Shown: positions 1 to 7,922 of the stretch, in pieces
Layout of the letters: each line of letters begins with the position of its first letter
Numbering within the stretch: position 1 is the stretch's first letter
Source of the DNA: an uncultured Lachnospiraceae bacterium
Lineage (GTDB): Bacteria > Bacillota > Clostridia > Lachnospirales > Lachnospiraceae
NCBI GenBank assembly: GCA_905234595.1
Contig: CAJOID010000004.1
Coordinates: forward strand, 1 to 52,199
Length of the DNA stretch: 52,199 nt
Direction of reading: 5' to 3'
Notes under the pieces: model-generated
What the model saw: only the letters and a program-made list of their open reading frames with translations
What the model was told of the DNA's origin: nothing
Database searches by the model: none
Translations under genes and position numbers: made by a program

Positions 1-549
1 GAAAACATGGGGCTTGTAAACGATACTTCGTCGATCGCGCTCACTGCCATAGCATATAACGTGATCCGTGAGGAGGATGCCGAGACTCAGGGCCTGCTCG
101 ACGGCATCACATGGGAGGAATATAAACTCGCGAACAATACACGTACCAGACTGGACGTGGATGAGGACCTGATAGATGTCGTATCCAAGGCAACCGGCAT
201 TCCGATGGCCCGTATAGCATTTGCTGCTTATACGCAGAATGTATTCTTTGACAAAGAGGGCTCCAAATTCAGTGCGACCGATTTTATACAGATCGCTCTG
301 ATAGTAGTCATTCTGGCGCTACTGGCGTTCGTGGTCCTCAGGAGTATGCAGAGAGAGAAGACCGAGGAGGAGCCCCAGGAGGAACTCAGCGTCGAGGATC
401 TGCTTCAGTCCACGCCGGAATCCGAACTTGAGGATATAGCCATGGAGGATGAATCCGAGACCAAGAAGGCGATCAACAAGTTCGTTGAAGATAACCCCGA
501 AGCGGCAGCGCTGTTACTTCGTAACTGGCTGAATGAGGAATGGGGATAA
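1..549 (+). CDS. fliF: Flagellar MS-ring protein FliF, C-terminal part (5' end outside window)
   Basis: FliF forms the MS ring in the inner membrane, the base on which the flagellar motor is built. The reading frame is open from the first base, so this is the tail of a gene that starts upstream; the ATG at 7 is not the true start. The segment shows a hydrophobic helix at about nt 289-345 (the second FliF membrane segment), then an acidic cytoplasmic tail. It ends in an Ala/Leu-rich stretch finishing LRNWLNEEWG, which matches the FliF tail that docks onto the N-terminal domain of FliG. fliG follows after 22 nt. The identification rests on this tail plus the operon order and is secure. Confidence 0.93.
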   Translation, partial: ENMGLVNDTSSIALTAIAYNVIREEDAETQGLLDGITWEEYKLANNTRTRLDVDEDLIDVVSKATGIPMARIAFAAYTQNVFFDKEGSKFSATDFIQIALIVVILALLAFVVLRSMQREKTEEEPQEELSVEDLLQSTPESELEDIAMEDESETKKAINKFVEDNPEAAALLLRNWLNEEWG

Positions 550-571
550 GAGTTAGGAGTATAGCTTAGCA

Positions 572-1585
572 ATGGCCAAGATGAGCGATGAAATGGGCGG
601 CCTGCAGAAAGCCGCGATATTGCTGATAGCACTCGGACCCGAGAAATCGGCGATGATCTTTAAGCATCTCAAGGAAGAGGAGATAGAAGAGCTTACTCTT
701 GAGATAGCCAATACCAGAAGTATCACCCCGCAGATCAAGGAAGATGTCATCAATGAGTTCTATCAGGTATGTCTTGCCCAGCAGTATATTGCCGAGGGCG
801 GTATCTCCTATGCCAAAGAACTTCTCGAGAAATCCTTCGGCGAGGACCGCGCCAAGGACGTTATCGGCAAACTTACCGCATCGCTTCAGGTTAAGCCGTT
901 TGAATTCATACGTAAGACAGATGCTTCACAGCTGCTCAACTTCATTCAGGATGAGCACCCTCAGACCATAGCACTGATACTGTCGTATCTGTCACCTGCT
1001 CAGGCGGCACTGATCATAAGCGCGCTTCATCCCGACAGACAGGCGGACGTAGCCAAGAGGATCGCCGTCATGGACAGAACGTCTCCCGAAGTTATCAAGG
1101 AGGTCGAGAAAGTGCTCGAGTCCAAACTCTCAAGTCTGGTCAACCAGGATTACACGATCATCGGCGGTGTCGACAGCGTGGTAGAGATCCTGAATACGGT
1201 CGACCGTGGTACGGAGAAGCACATCATGGAGACACTGGAGATCGAGGAGCCCGAGCTTGCCGACGAGATCAGACGCAAGATGTTCGTATTCGAGGATATC
1301 CTGCTTCTCGACGACCGTGCTATACAGAGAGTGCTGCGTGACGTTGAGAATAACGACCTGGCTATTTCACTTAAGGGTGCGAACCAGGAAGTTCAGAACG
1401 CCATCTTCAACAACCTGTCCAAGCGACTCGCATCCATGATCAAGGAGGACATGGAATTCATGGGTCCCGTGCGTATGAAGGACGTTGAGGAAGCACAGCA
1501 GAAGATCGTTAATGTAATACGTAAGCTCGAGGATTCGGGCGAGATCGTAATATCCAGAGGCGGAGGAGACGAGATAATTGTCTAA
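572..1585 (+). CDS. fliG: Flagellar motor switch protein FliG
   Basis: FliG is the rotor protein on which the MotAB stator acts and which changes conformation to reverse rotation. The 337-aa product has the usual length. An N-terminal FliF-binding domain with the typical QKAAILLIALG stretch is followed by the middle-domain EHPQTIALIL motif (EHPQ at residues 128-131). The C-terminal torque domain carries the charged helix DDRAIQRVLRDVE. The ATG start is preceded by TTAGGAG. The gene is the second of the fla/che operon, and its last 8 nt overlap the TTG start of fliH. Confidence 0.97.
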   Translation: MAKMSDEMGGLQKAAILLIALGPEKSAMIFKHLKEEEIEELTLEIANTRSITPQIKEDVINEFYQVCLAQQYIAEGGISYAKELLEKSFGEDRAKDVIGKLTASLQVKPFEFIRKTDASQLLNFIQDEHPQTIALILSYLSPAQAALIISALHPDRQADVAKRIAVMDRTSPEVIKEVEKVLESKLSSLVNQDYTIIGGVDSVVEILNTVDRGTEKHIMETLEIEEPELADEIRRKMFVFEDILLLDDRAIQRVLRDVENNDLAISLKGANQEVQNAIFNNLSKRLASMIKEDMEFMGPVRMKDVEEAQQKIVNVIRKLEDSGEIVISRGGGDEIIV

Positions 1586-2486
1586 TAACCTGCTCAAATT
1601 CTACAACACGACTCCTCAGGAAGAATCGAAACTCATCGATACGAACAGCCTCATGGAAAAGAAACTCCGGGAAGTCGCGACCAGGGCGAGGAAAAAACCC
1701 GATCCCAAACCCGCCAGCGGAGAAACGCTGGTCGCGAGCGAAAATGCAGAGGCAGGTTTCGTTGAAGGCCTTGGAGCCGATCAGATAGATGCGCTCATGG
1801 CCGACACCGACGATGAGAGCAATATCATCAAGGCAGTCGATCCTTCGGAGGAAGCTGAGAACATAAGGGTCGCCGCCAAAGCTGAGGCCGATGAGATAGT
1901 AGCCACGGCCGAACAGCTGGCCAGGGAGTACAAGGAGAACAGCCGCAGAGAGGCTGAGATCGAGAGTACGAGGATACGTGCCGACGCCAAACAGGAGGGA
2001 TACCAGCAGGGACTGGCACAGGCACAGGATGAGTATGCTTCCCGGATGCAGGAACTTGACATGCGGGAACAGGAACTTCTGCAGAATTATGATGCGCTGT
2101 GTGCCGAACTCGAACCCAGGTTTATCAGTGCCATCACCAGCATATACGAGCGGATATTCAATGTCGAACTCGGACAGTATGAGCCCATACTCGCGCAGCT
2201 GATAGCGGGTGCCATGAGGCACGTCGAGAGCAGCAAGTCATACATCGTACATGTATCCAGAGAAGATTACGCGGATATCAGTGATGCCCAGAGAGCTCTT
2301 CTGGAGGAGGCTGCACCGGGGTGCCAGATAGATATCATCGAGGATGTGGGACTGAACCGCAATCAATGCATGCTTGAGACCGAGAACGGTATATTTGATT
2401 GCGGACTGGATACTCAGCTGACGGAACTCCGCAATAAGCTGATGATACTCAGTTTCGAGCCCGCCGAACCCATACCGGAGGGCTGA
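1578..2486 (+). CDS. fliH: Flagellar export ATPase regulator FliH
   Basis: FliH is the peripheral stalk/regulator that binds the FliI ATPase and links it to the C-ring. The 302-aa protein begins SNNLLKFYNTTPQEE, typical of clostridial FliH. It has a Glu/Ala/Arg-rich predicted coiled coil at roughly residues 90-170 and a C-terminal globular domain related to V-type ATPase subunit E. Translation starts at a TTG inside the end of fliG; the GGAGGAG at 1562-1568 gives good spacing and decides this start. It ends 1 nt before the fliI start codon, so the two are probably translationally coupled. FliH sequences diverge strongly, so the call leans partly on position. Confidence 0.9.
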   Translation: MSNNLLKFYNTTPQEESKLIDTNSLMEKKLREVATRARKKPDPKPASGETLVASENAEAGFVEGLGADQIDALMADTDDESNIIKAVDPSEEAENIRVAAKAEADEIVATAEQLAREYKENSRREAEIESTRIRADAKQEGYQQGLAQAQDEYASRMQELDMREQELLQNYDALCAELEPRFISAITSIYERIFNVELGQYEPILAQLIAGAMRHVESSKSYIVHVSREDYADISDAQRALLEEAAPGCQIDIIEDVGLNRNQCMLETENGIFDCGLDTQLTELRNKLMILSFEPAEPIPEG

Positions 2487-2487
2487 T

Positions 2488-3810
2488 GTGGGATTTGACA
2501 TTGATTTTGCAAAATACGAACGCGTCATAGATGAACCTCTTATACGCAATATGGGCCGGATAGAGAATGTCATCGGCCTGAGCATAGAGTCCAAAGGCCC
2601 GGAAGCCAAACTGGGCGATCTGTGTAAGATATTTACCGGATCGGATGATGAGTACATATATGCAGAGGTCATCGGGTTCAAGGACGGCAAGACCCTCTTA
2701 AGCCCCTATCAGGCTACCGACGGTATATCGATAGGATGCCGTGTGGAGAACACCAACGCCCCGCTGATGGTCACGGTATCGGATAAACTGCTGGGGCATG
2801 TTCTGGACAGCCTGGGCAATTGCGAGGAGCTCGGCTTCATCGAGGGGCCTCGCGTGGAAGTGGATACTCAGGCCATGGATGCCATGGACAGAGTCGTGAT
2901 AGATGAAGTCCTGTCACTCGGAGTCAAGGCCGTGGACGGGCTTCTGACCATAGGCAAGGGACAGCGTATAGGCATATTTGCCGGTTCGGGTGTCGGCAAA
3001 TCCACTCTGATGGGCATGTTTGCCCGTAACACCAATGCCGATATCAATGTGATCGCCCTCATCGGAGAGCGTGGCAGGGAGGTCAAGGAGTTCATAGAGA
3101 GGGACCTGGGCCCCGAGGGCATGGCCAGATCCGTGGTCGTGGTCGCTACAAGCGACAGAACGGCGCTGGAGCGCAAAAAGGCCGCCATGACCGCCACCGC
3201 CATAGCCGAGTATTTCAGGGACCAGGGACGGGATGTGCTGCTGATGATGGACTCGCTCACCCGTTTCTCGATGGCGCAACGTGAGATAGGGCTTGCAAGC
3301 GGAGAGCCGCCCGTGTCGAGAGGATATCCTCCGAGCGTGTATTCGCAGATGCCGAGGCTGTTGGAGCGCGCAGGCAAGAATTCCAGGGGCTCGATAACCG
3401 GTCTCTATACGGTGCTGGTAGACGGCGATGACTTCAATGAACCGATCACCGATACTGCCAGAGGTATTCTGGACGGTCATATAGTTCTGGACCGTAAGCT
3501 TGCTCAGAAGAATCATTATCCCGCCATAGATGTGCTGGCATCGGTTTCCAGATGCATGTCGAGTCTGGTGGGGCGTGATCACAAGCGCTACGCCGGTAAA
3601 CTCAAGAGCACGATGGCCACGTACCGGGATGCGGAGGACCTGATCAATATCGGCGCATATAAATCGGGATCCAATCCCGACATAGATTACTCGATCAACA
3701 TGATCGGACGCATCAATGAATTCCTGTGTCAGGAGACTGATGAGAAGTTCGATTATGACAGTGCACTTGAACTGCTCGGACAGATGTTCGGAGCCGGACA
3801 GACCGGGTGA
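2488..3810 (+). CDS. fliI: Flagellum-specific export ATPase FliI
   Basis: FliI is the hexameric ATPase that energises and sorts substrates for the flagellar type III export apparatus. The 440-aa sequence is strongly conserved. The P-loop GSGVGKST has its lysine at residue 171, a Walker B region reads VLLMMDSLTRF, and the F1-beta-like signature GEPPVSRGYPPSVY follows. The start is a GTG, supported by CCGGAGGG just upstream and by 1-nt spacing from the fliH stop. It sits between fliH and fliJ, its two partners in the ATPase complex. Confidence 0.98.
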   Translation: MGFDIDFAKYERVIDEPLIRNMGRIENVIGLSIESKGPEAKLGDLCKIFTGSDDEYIYAEVIGFKDGKTLLSPYQATDGISIGCRVENTNAPLMVTVSDKLLGHVLDSLGNCEELGFIEGPRVEVDTQAMDAMDRVVIDEVLSLGVKAVDGLLTIGKGQRIGIFAGSGVGKSTLMGMFARNTNADINVIALIGERGREVKEFIERDLGPEGMARSVVVVATSDRTALERKKAAMTATAIAEYFRDQGRDVLLMMDSLTRFSMAQREIGLASGEPPVSRGYPPSVYSQMPRLLERAGKNSRGSITGLYTVLVDGDDFNEPITDTARGILDGHIVLDRKLAQKNHYPAIDVLASVSRCMSSLVGRDHKRYAGKLKSTMATYRDAEDLINIGAYKSGSNPDIDYSINMIGRINEFLCQETDEKFDYDSALELLGQMFGAGQTG

Positions 3811-3831
3811 TGATATCCGGTAGTATGACAT

Positions 3832-4284
3832 ATGGCTGTATTCAGATACAGACTTCAGAATATACTCAATATCAAACAGCAGCTTCAGACACAGGCGGAA
3901 ATGGAGTTCGGGCTTGCGCAGTCAAGACTGAACGAAGAGGAGGCCAGACTTGAGAAGCTGATCGCCCGTAAGGAGGGCTATATCGAAGAGGGGCGCAGGA
4001 TGCGTCTTGATGATATCGATGTAGTCAAACTGGCCGAGAATGAGCGTTCCGTCAAGGTGATGGATGAGTTCATAGAAGGCCAGAGAGAAAATGTGAGACT
4101 TGCCGAAAGAGCGGTGGAGGCTGCCAGGGCGAAACTTACCGAGGCAATGAAGGAAGTCAAGGTACAGGAGAAATTAAGAGAGCATGCCTTCGAAGAGTTC
4201 GTGGAAGAACAGAAGGCTGTTGAATCCAAGGAAATAGACGAACTGGTTAGTTACAGATACGGTCAAAAAGGAACCGGAGTATAA
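3832..4284 (+). CDS. fliJ: Flagellar export stalk protein FliJ
   Basis: FliJ is the small coiled-coil protein that penetrates the FliI hexamer and couples it to FlhA. The 150-aa product begins MAVFRYRLQNILNIK, the typical FliJ opening. It is otherwise almost entirely charged, heptad-like helix rich in Glu, Arg and Lys, with no membrane segment. The stop codon overlaps the ATG of the next gene by one base (TAATG), which implies coupled translation with the MotE-like protein. Confidence 0.93.
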   Translation: MAVFRYRLQNILNIKQQLQTQAEMEFGLAQSRLNEEEARLEKLIARKEGYIEEGRRMRLDDIDVVKLAENERSVKVMDEFIEGQRENVRLAERAVEAARAKLTEAMKEVKVQEKLREHAFEEFVEEQKAVESKEIDELVSYRYGQKGTGV

Positions 4285-5168
4285 TGGCTGACGAAGCAGT
4301 ACTTGATCCCGAAGCGGAGAAAAAACAGATAAAAGAAGAAAAAAAGGCTCTGAAGAAGGAACAGAAGGAAGCTCAGAAAGAAGCCAAAGCCAGAGCCAAG
4401 GAGATATCGCGCAGAGAGAACGAACTGCTCGACGAAGAGGATGATGCAGGCGGTCTCTCCATAGCCATGGTCACGATCATCATCATAGTGATCTGGATCG
4501 CCATACTCGCACTTCTTATCAAACTGGATGTGGGCGGACTGGGATCGACGGTCATGAGACCGCTCATTCAGGATGTTCCGGTTCTCAATGCGATACTTCC
4601 CGCCGAATCGAGTCTGGGCAGCAATGTTGCCACCAATGTCGAGGAAGACCCGTATATGGGCTTCAACTCTCTGGATGAAGCGGTGGCATATATCAGACAG
4701 CTGGAACGCGAGATGGCTGAGCTCAAGAATAACTCCGGTAACGACACCGCACGTGTGGAAGCACTTGAAACGGAGATAGAGAGACTCAAGACTTTTGAAA
4801 AGGCCCAGGTGGATTTCCAGCGTATCAAAGATGAGTTTTACAATGAGATCATATATGCGGAGAACGGCCCCGGACTGGAAGCGTACCAGAAGTATTACGA
4901 GTCCATAGATCCCGAGAAGGCCGAAGCTCTGTATCAGCAGGTCATCAAACAGGTTGAGACCGATAAGGAGATGGAAGACTACGTGGCGGCATACTCGGCC
5001 ATGAAGCCCAAGGAGGCTGCTCAGATATTCGAAGCCATGACCGACAATCTGGCACTGGCAGCCCGTATACTCGAGAATATGGACTCTGACAGCCGCGGTA
5101 AGATACTCGGCGCCATGGATAAGGATGTGGCAGCCAAAATTACCAAATTAATGGATCCTCAGGGTTAA
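4284..5168 (+). CDS. MotE/YlxF-like membrane chaperone of the flagellar operon
   Basis: In this family (YlxF of Bacillus; MotE in other bacteria) the proteins are thought to assist stator or motor assembly. The 294-aa product has a very charged Lys/Glu N-terminus to about residue 50. One membrane segment follows at about residues 58-80 (VTIIIIVIWIAILALLI), then a periplasmic coiled coil at about 125-165. The C-terminal domain resembles the MgtE N-terminal repeat (MKPKEAAQIFEAM, LDSDSRG-like turn, ITKLMDP). The place between fliJ and fliK is the standard one for this gene. Its exact job in this organism is inferred from the family. Confidence 0.85.
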   Translation: MADEAVLDPEAEKKQIKEEKKALKKEQKEAQKEAKARAKEISRRENELLDEEDDAGGLSIAMVTIIIIVIWIAILALLIKLDVGGLGSTVMRPLIQDVPVLNAILPAESSLGSNVATNVEEDPYMGFNSLDEAVAYIRQLEREMAELKNNSGNDTARVEALETEIERLKTFEKAQVDFQRIKDEFYNEIIYAENGPGLEAYQKYYESIDPEKAEALYQQVIKQVETDKEMEDYVAAYSAMKPKEAAQIFEAMTDNLALAARILENMDSDSRGKILGAMDKDVAAKITKLMDPQG

Positions 5169-5192
5169 GAGCGGCATCACCTGATCCGATAT
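5166..5192 (+). promoter_or_regulatory. Candidate sigma-28 (SigD) promoter for fliK
   Basis: The sequence reads TAAG at 5166-5169, then exactly 15 nt, then TCCGATAT at 5185-5192. The sigma-28/SigD consensus is TAAA-N15-GCCGATAT (or GCCGATAA), so the match is 3/4 and 7/8 with perfect spacing. It starts within the motE stop codon, inside the 92-nt gap before fliK, one of the larger gaps of the operon. A TATAAT overlaps it at 5190-5195 but has no convincing sigma-A -35 box. Confidence 0.6.
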
Positions 5193-5199
5193 AATAGTT

Positions 5200-5216
5200 G
5201 TATGGGAGTTCCATAC
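5200..5216 (+). other. Hairpin at predicted 5' end of fliK transcript
   Basis: GTATGG (5200-5205) and CCATAC (5211-5216) form a perfect 6-bp stem with loop GAGTT. If the sigma-28-type promoter is used, transcription would begin near 5199-5200, so the stem would lie at the extreme 5' end. Such stems are known to protect mRNAs from 5'-dependent decay. Confidence 0.4.
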
Positions 5217-5260
5217 CTGCATTTTATACACGGCACATTGAAAACTAAAGGAGGAACCAA

Positions 5261-6760
5261 ATGACTACTGGTCGCGTAACTGACATAGGCGTGCAGATGC
5301 CTTTTGTCAATGAAACAGGCGCAACACCTCCGGTAAACGGACAGGACTTTATGGGTAAGTTCAAATCCGCTCTGGAAACCCAGGCAACGGCTATCAATGA
5401 TCTGATACCGGCCCGGGAACAGACTCCGGTACAGACACCCGGCGATACGGCCCCCGAAACAAAGGACGTATCCAAAGCCCCCAAAACAGGATCCGATCGC
5501 GAAAACATTAAGAGCAATGTCGATAAGGAACCTGCCAAAGCCGGTAAAGACGAGGTGAAAGCCCGGGATGCCGAAAAGGCAGCGGAAACGGTCGATCACG
5601 AAACAGTGGAAGCGATCGGTGAAGCAACGCAGCAGATAATCATCGAGGTGGCAGACGAGTTGGGAGTAACTCCGGCCGAGGTGACAGACACGATGCAGGG
5701 CATCGGTCTTACGATGAACGATCTGCTGGATCCCGTAAACATGACCGAACTGGTCACCGCATTATCGGGTAATCAGGACACAGTAACATTACTTACTGAC
5801 GAAGACCTCTATCAGACACTTGGAAACCTTCAGGAATTTGTGACGGACACGAGAGAGAACCTCATGAGCGAGCTGGACCTATCGCAGGAAGCCTTGAATG
5901 AGGTGCTGGATCAGACCGAAGAGCTGATGCAGCCGATCGCGGACGAAGCAGATCCCATCCCGGCGGAAGTTAAACCTGCTGTGGAGAATCCCATGGAAGG
6001 GATGAAGGATTACAGGATGACAGCAACCGTAAACGGCGAAACGGTTTCGATGGATGTAAAGGTGGATGATACCACCGGAGCACAGATCGTAACAAATATT
6101 GACCGAAGCGGTTCACCGGAGTTCGGACAGAGGCAGCCGTCAAATGAAGGCTCGGGACATGATGAGATGCACGGACGTGACAGCTCACCCGAAGCTCCCC
6201 TCTTTACCCAGACAGTACAACTGAATACAGAAAACATACAGGACTTCACAACTTTGACTGATGAAGTCACCGGCTTCAGAACAGAAGCTTCTGATATAGC
6301 AAATCAGATCATGGAGAACATGAGAGCCAATATCAGACCCGATGTCACGGAGCTGGAGATGAATCTCCACCCCGCCAGCCTCGGTAACGTAAGAGTCAAT
6401 CTTACAGCTCAGAACGGACAGGTAACGGCACAGTTCCTGGCACAGAACGAAACCGTAAGAGCAGCGATCGAGAGCCAGGTAGTTCAGCTGAGAGAAACGC
6501 TCGAAGCTCAGGGAGTCAGGATCGAACAGGTGGAGGTAGCCGTAGCCAGTCAGGGATTCGACAGAAACAGGGATAACTCCCGGGGACAGAACGATGAACC
6601 CGGACGTGAGGCAGGCAGAGCCGGCAGAGCAGGCCGGACCAGAAGGATAAACTTAAACGCCATGGAAGGCGATGAAGCACTCGAGGAACTCGAAGATGCA
6701 GACAGGATAGCCGCAGAGATGATGGCACACGACGGAAACACGGTAGATTACATGGCCTGA
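5261..6760 (+). CDS. fliK: Flagellar hook-length control protein FliK
   Basis: FliK is a secreted ruler that sets hook length and triggers the FlhB substrate switch. The 499-aa protein has a long, low-complexity N-terminal and central region rich in Asp, Glu, Thr and Ala, as expected of an extended ruler. A conserved C-terminal hook-switch domain lies at about residues 345-440, with the hallmark LEMNLHPASLGNVRV and QFLAQNETVRAAI. An AAAGGAGG ribosome site lies 7-9 nt before the ATG. A basic segment (GREAGRAGRAGRTRR) follows the switch domain. flgD and the hook gene flgE follow. Confidence 0.92.
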   Translation: MTTGRVTDIGVQMPFVNETGATPPVNGQDFMGKFKSALETQATAINDLIPAREQTPVQTPGDTAPETKDVSKAPKTGSDRENIKSNVDKEPAKAGKDEVKARDAEKAAETVDHETVEAIGEATQQIIIEVADELGVTPAEVTDTMQGIGLTMNDLLDPVNMTELVTALSGNQDTVTLLTDEDLYQTLGNLQEFVTDTRENLMSELDLSQEALNEVLDQTEELMQPIADEADPIPAEVKPAVENPMEGMKDYRMTATVNGETVSMDVKVDDTTGAQIVTNIDRSGSPEFGQRQPSNEGSGHDEMHGRDSSPEAPLFTQTVQLNTENIQDFTTLTDEVTGFRTEASDIANQIMENMRANIRPDVTELEMNLHPASLGNVRVNLTAQNGQVTAQFLAQNETVRAAIESQVVQLRETLEAQGVRIEQVEVAVASQGFDRNRDNSRGQNDEPGREAGRAGRAGRTRRINLNAMEGDEALEELEDADRIAAEMMAHDGNTVDYMA

Positions 6761-6797
6761 TCCGCACACATCTCACCTGGCGCGAAAGGAGATACAC

Positions 6798-7451
6798 ATG
6801 AGCGCAATAGCACATATAGAAAACGGCGAGATAGTATCAAGTGCAACCCAGGATTCACTCAGCAAATCCAAGCCCGGGACAGCCAACAAGGACGATTTCC
6901 TTCAACTTCTCGTGGCACAGATGAAGTACCAGGATCCTATGGAGCCTACAGAGAATACCGAATGGGTTTCACAGTACGCACAGTTCTCTCAGGTTGAAGA
7001 ACTTCAGAATATGGCCCAGAGCATGTCGCTTTCAAGAGCATCCAGTCTGGTAGGACAGACAGTCATCATGAGTGTTGAGGATGCCAAGGGCAACGCCACA
7101 GAGATCGAAGGCAATGTGGACTTCGTATCATACGAAGGAGGAAGCGCATATCTCTCGATCAACGGCGAGCTCTACGCGATGAGTGACCTCAAGCATGTTG
7201 TTGACAGCAAGTATCTGGCAGCCATGGATAATACAAAAGGATTTGTGGAAGCTCTCGGCAAACTTCCCGATGTAAATGTCCTGACACTTCAGGATAAGGC
7301 TCAGGTCGAGGAAGTAGCCTCCAAGTATTACAACTTAAGCGACTGGGAGAAGAGCTTACTGGGCAGCGATGAATTCAAAGCCAGACTCGATACCTATATC
7401 GAACGTATGATGAGCCTCGTCAAAGCAGCCGAAAACGCGGACGAGGGCTGA
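6798..7451 (+). CDS. flgD: Flagellar hook cap/assembly protein FlgD
   Basis: FlgD caps the growing hook and guides FlgE polymerisation. The 217-aa product contains the diagnostic N-terminal block DFLQLLVAQMKYQDPMEP followed by QFSQVEELQNM. A small beta domain of the FlgD type comes next (LVGQTV...GNVDFVSYEGG). The last 70 residues are mostly helical and are longer than in Bacillus FlgD. The RBS is AAAGGAG before the ATG. It lies between fliK and the hook-region genes. Confidence 0.94.
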   Translation: MSAIAHIENGEIVSSATQDSLSKSKPGTANKDDFLQLLVAQMKYQDPMEPTENTEWVSQYAQFSQVEELQNMAQSMSLSRASSLVGQTVIMSVEDAKGNATEIEGNVDFVSYEGGSAYLSINGELYAMSDLKHVVDSKYLAAMDNTKGFVEALGKLPDVNVLTLQDKAQVEEVASKYYNLSDWEKSLLGSDEFKARLDTYIERMMSLVKAAENADEG

Positions 7452-7467
7452 AACAGGAGTAGATGAT

Positions 7468-7872
7468 ATGCAGGTCCAGAATTATATAAATATAAATCAG
7501 GCAGCCGAACAGCTCCTGAATAATCTAAAGACCGGCAGCTCCACCGAAACCACCGTAAACGGATTATCGTTCCAGGATATCTTCCAGGCCAAAGCAGGAG
7601 CGACAGCAGAATCGGAGATATCACTTAAGTTCTCCAAACATGCGGCAGGCAGACTGGAAGACAGGAACATCCGGATGACGGAAAGGCAGATGGAGAGACT
7701 GACCGAAGGAACGGTCAGGGCGCAGATGAAAGGAATCAAGGACTCACTTGTAATGGTCGATTCACTCGCATTTATCGTGAACGTACCGAATCAGACAGTG
7801 GTCACTGCCATGGATCAAACAGAAACTGATGATCATATTTTCACCAACATTGATGGTGCAGTGATAGCTTAA
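7468..7872 (+). CDS. TIGR02530-type flagellar operon protein
   Basis: This 134-aa protein matches the small family found between flgD and flgE in many Firmicutes (TIGR02530, 'flagellar operon protein'). I recognise it by the FSKHAAGRLEDRNI block near residue 53 and the later LVMVDSLAFIVNVPNQTVVTA block, which resembles a small beta structure. There is no signal peptide or membrane segment. The function is not established; the position suggests a role in hook assembly or hook export. It lies 16 nt after flgD and 50 nt before flgE. Confidence 0.85.
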   Translation: MQVQNYININQAAEQLLNNLKTGSSTETTVNGLSFQDIFQAKAGATAESEISLKFSKHAAGRLEDRNIRMTERQMERLTEGTVRAQMKGIKDSLVMVDSLAFIVNVPNQTVVTAMDQTETDDHIFTNIDGAVIA

Positions 7873-7922
7873 AGCTACAGAAGTTACAGCAACAAGCTGA
7901 ATGAGAAGGAGGGCTTTGCCTT

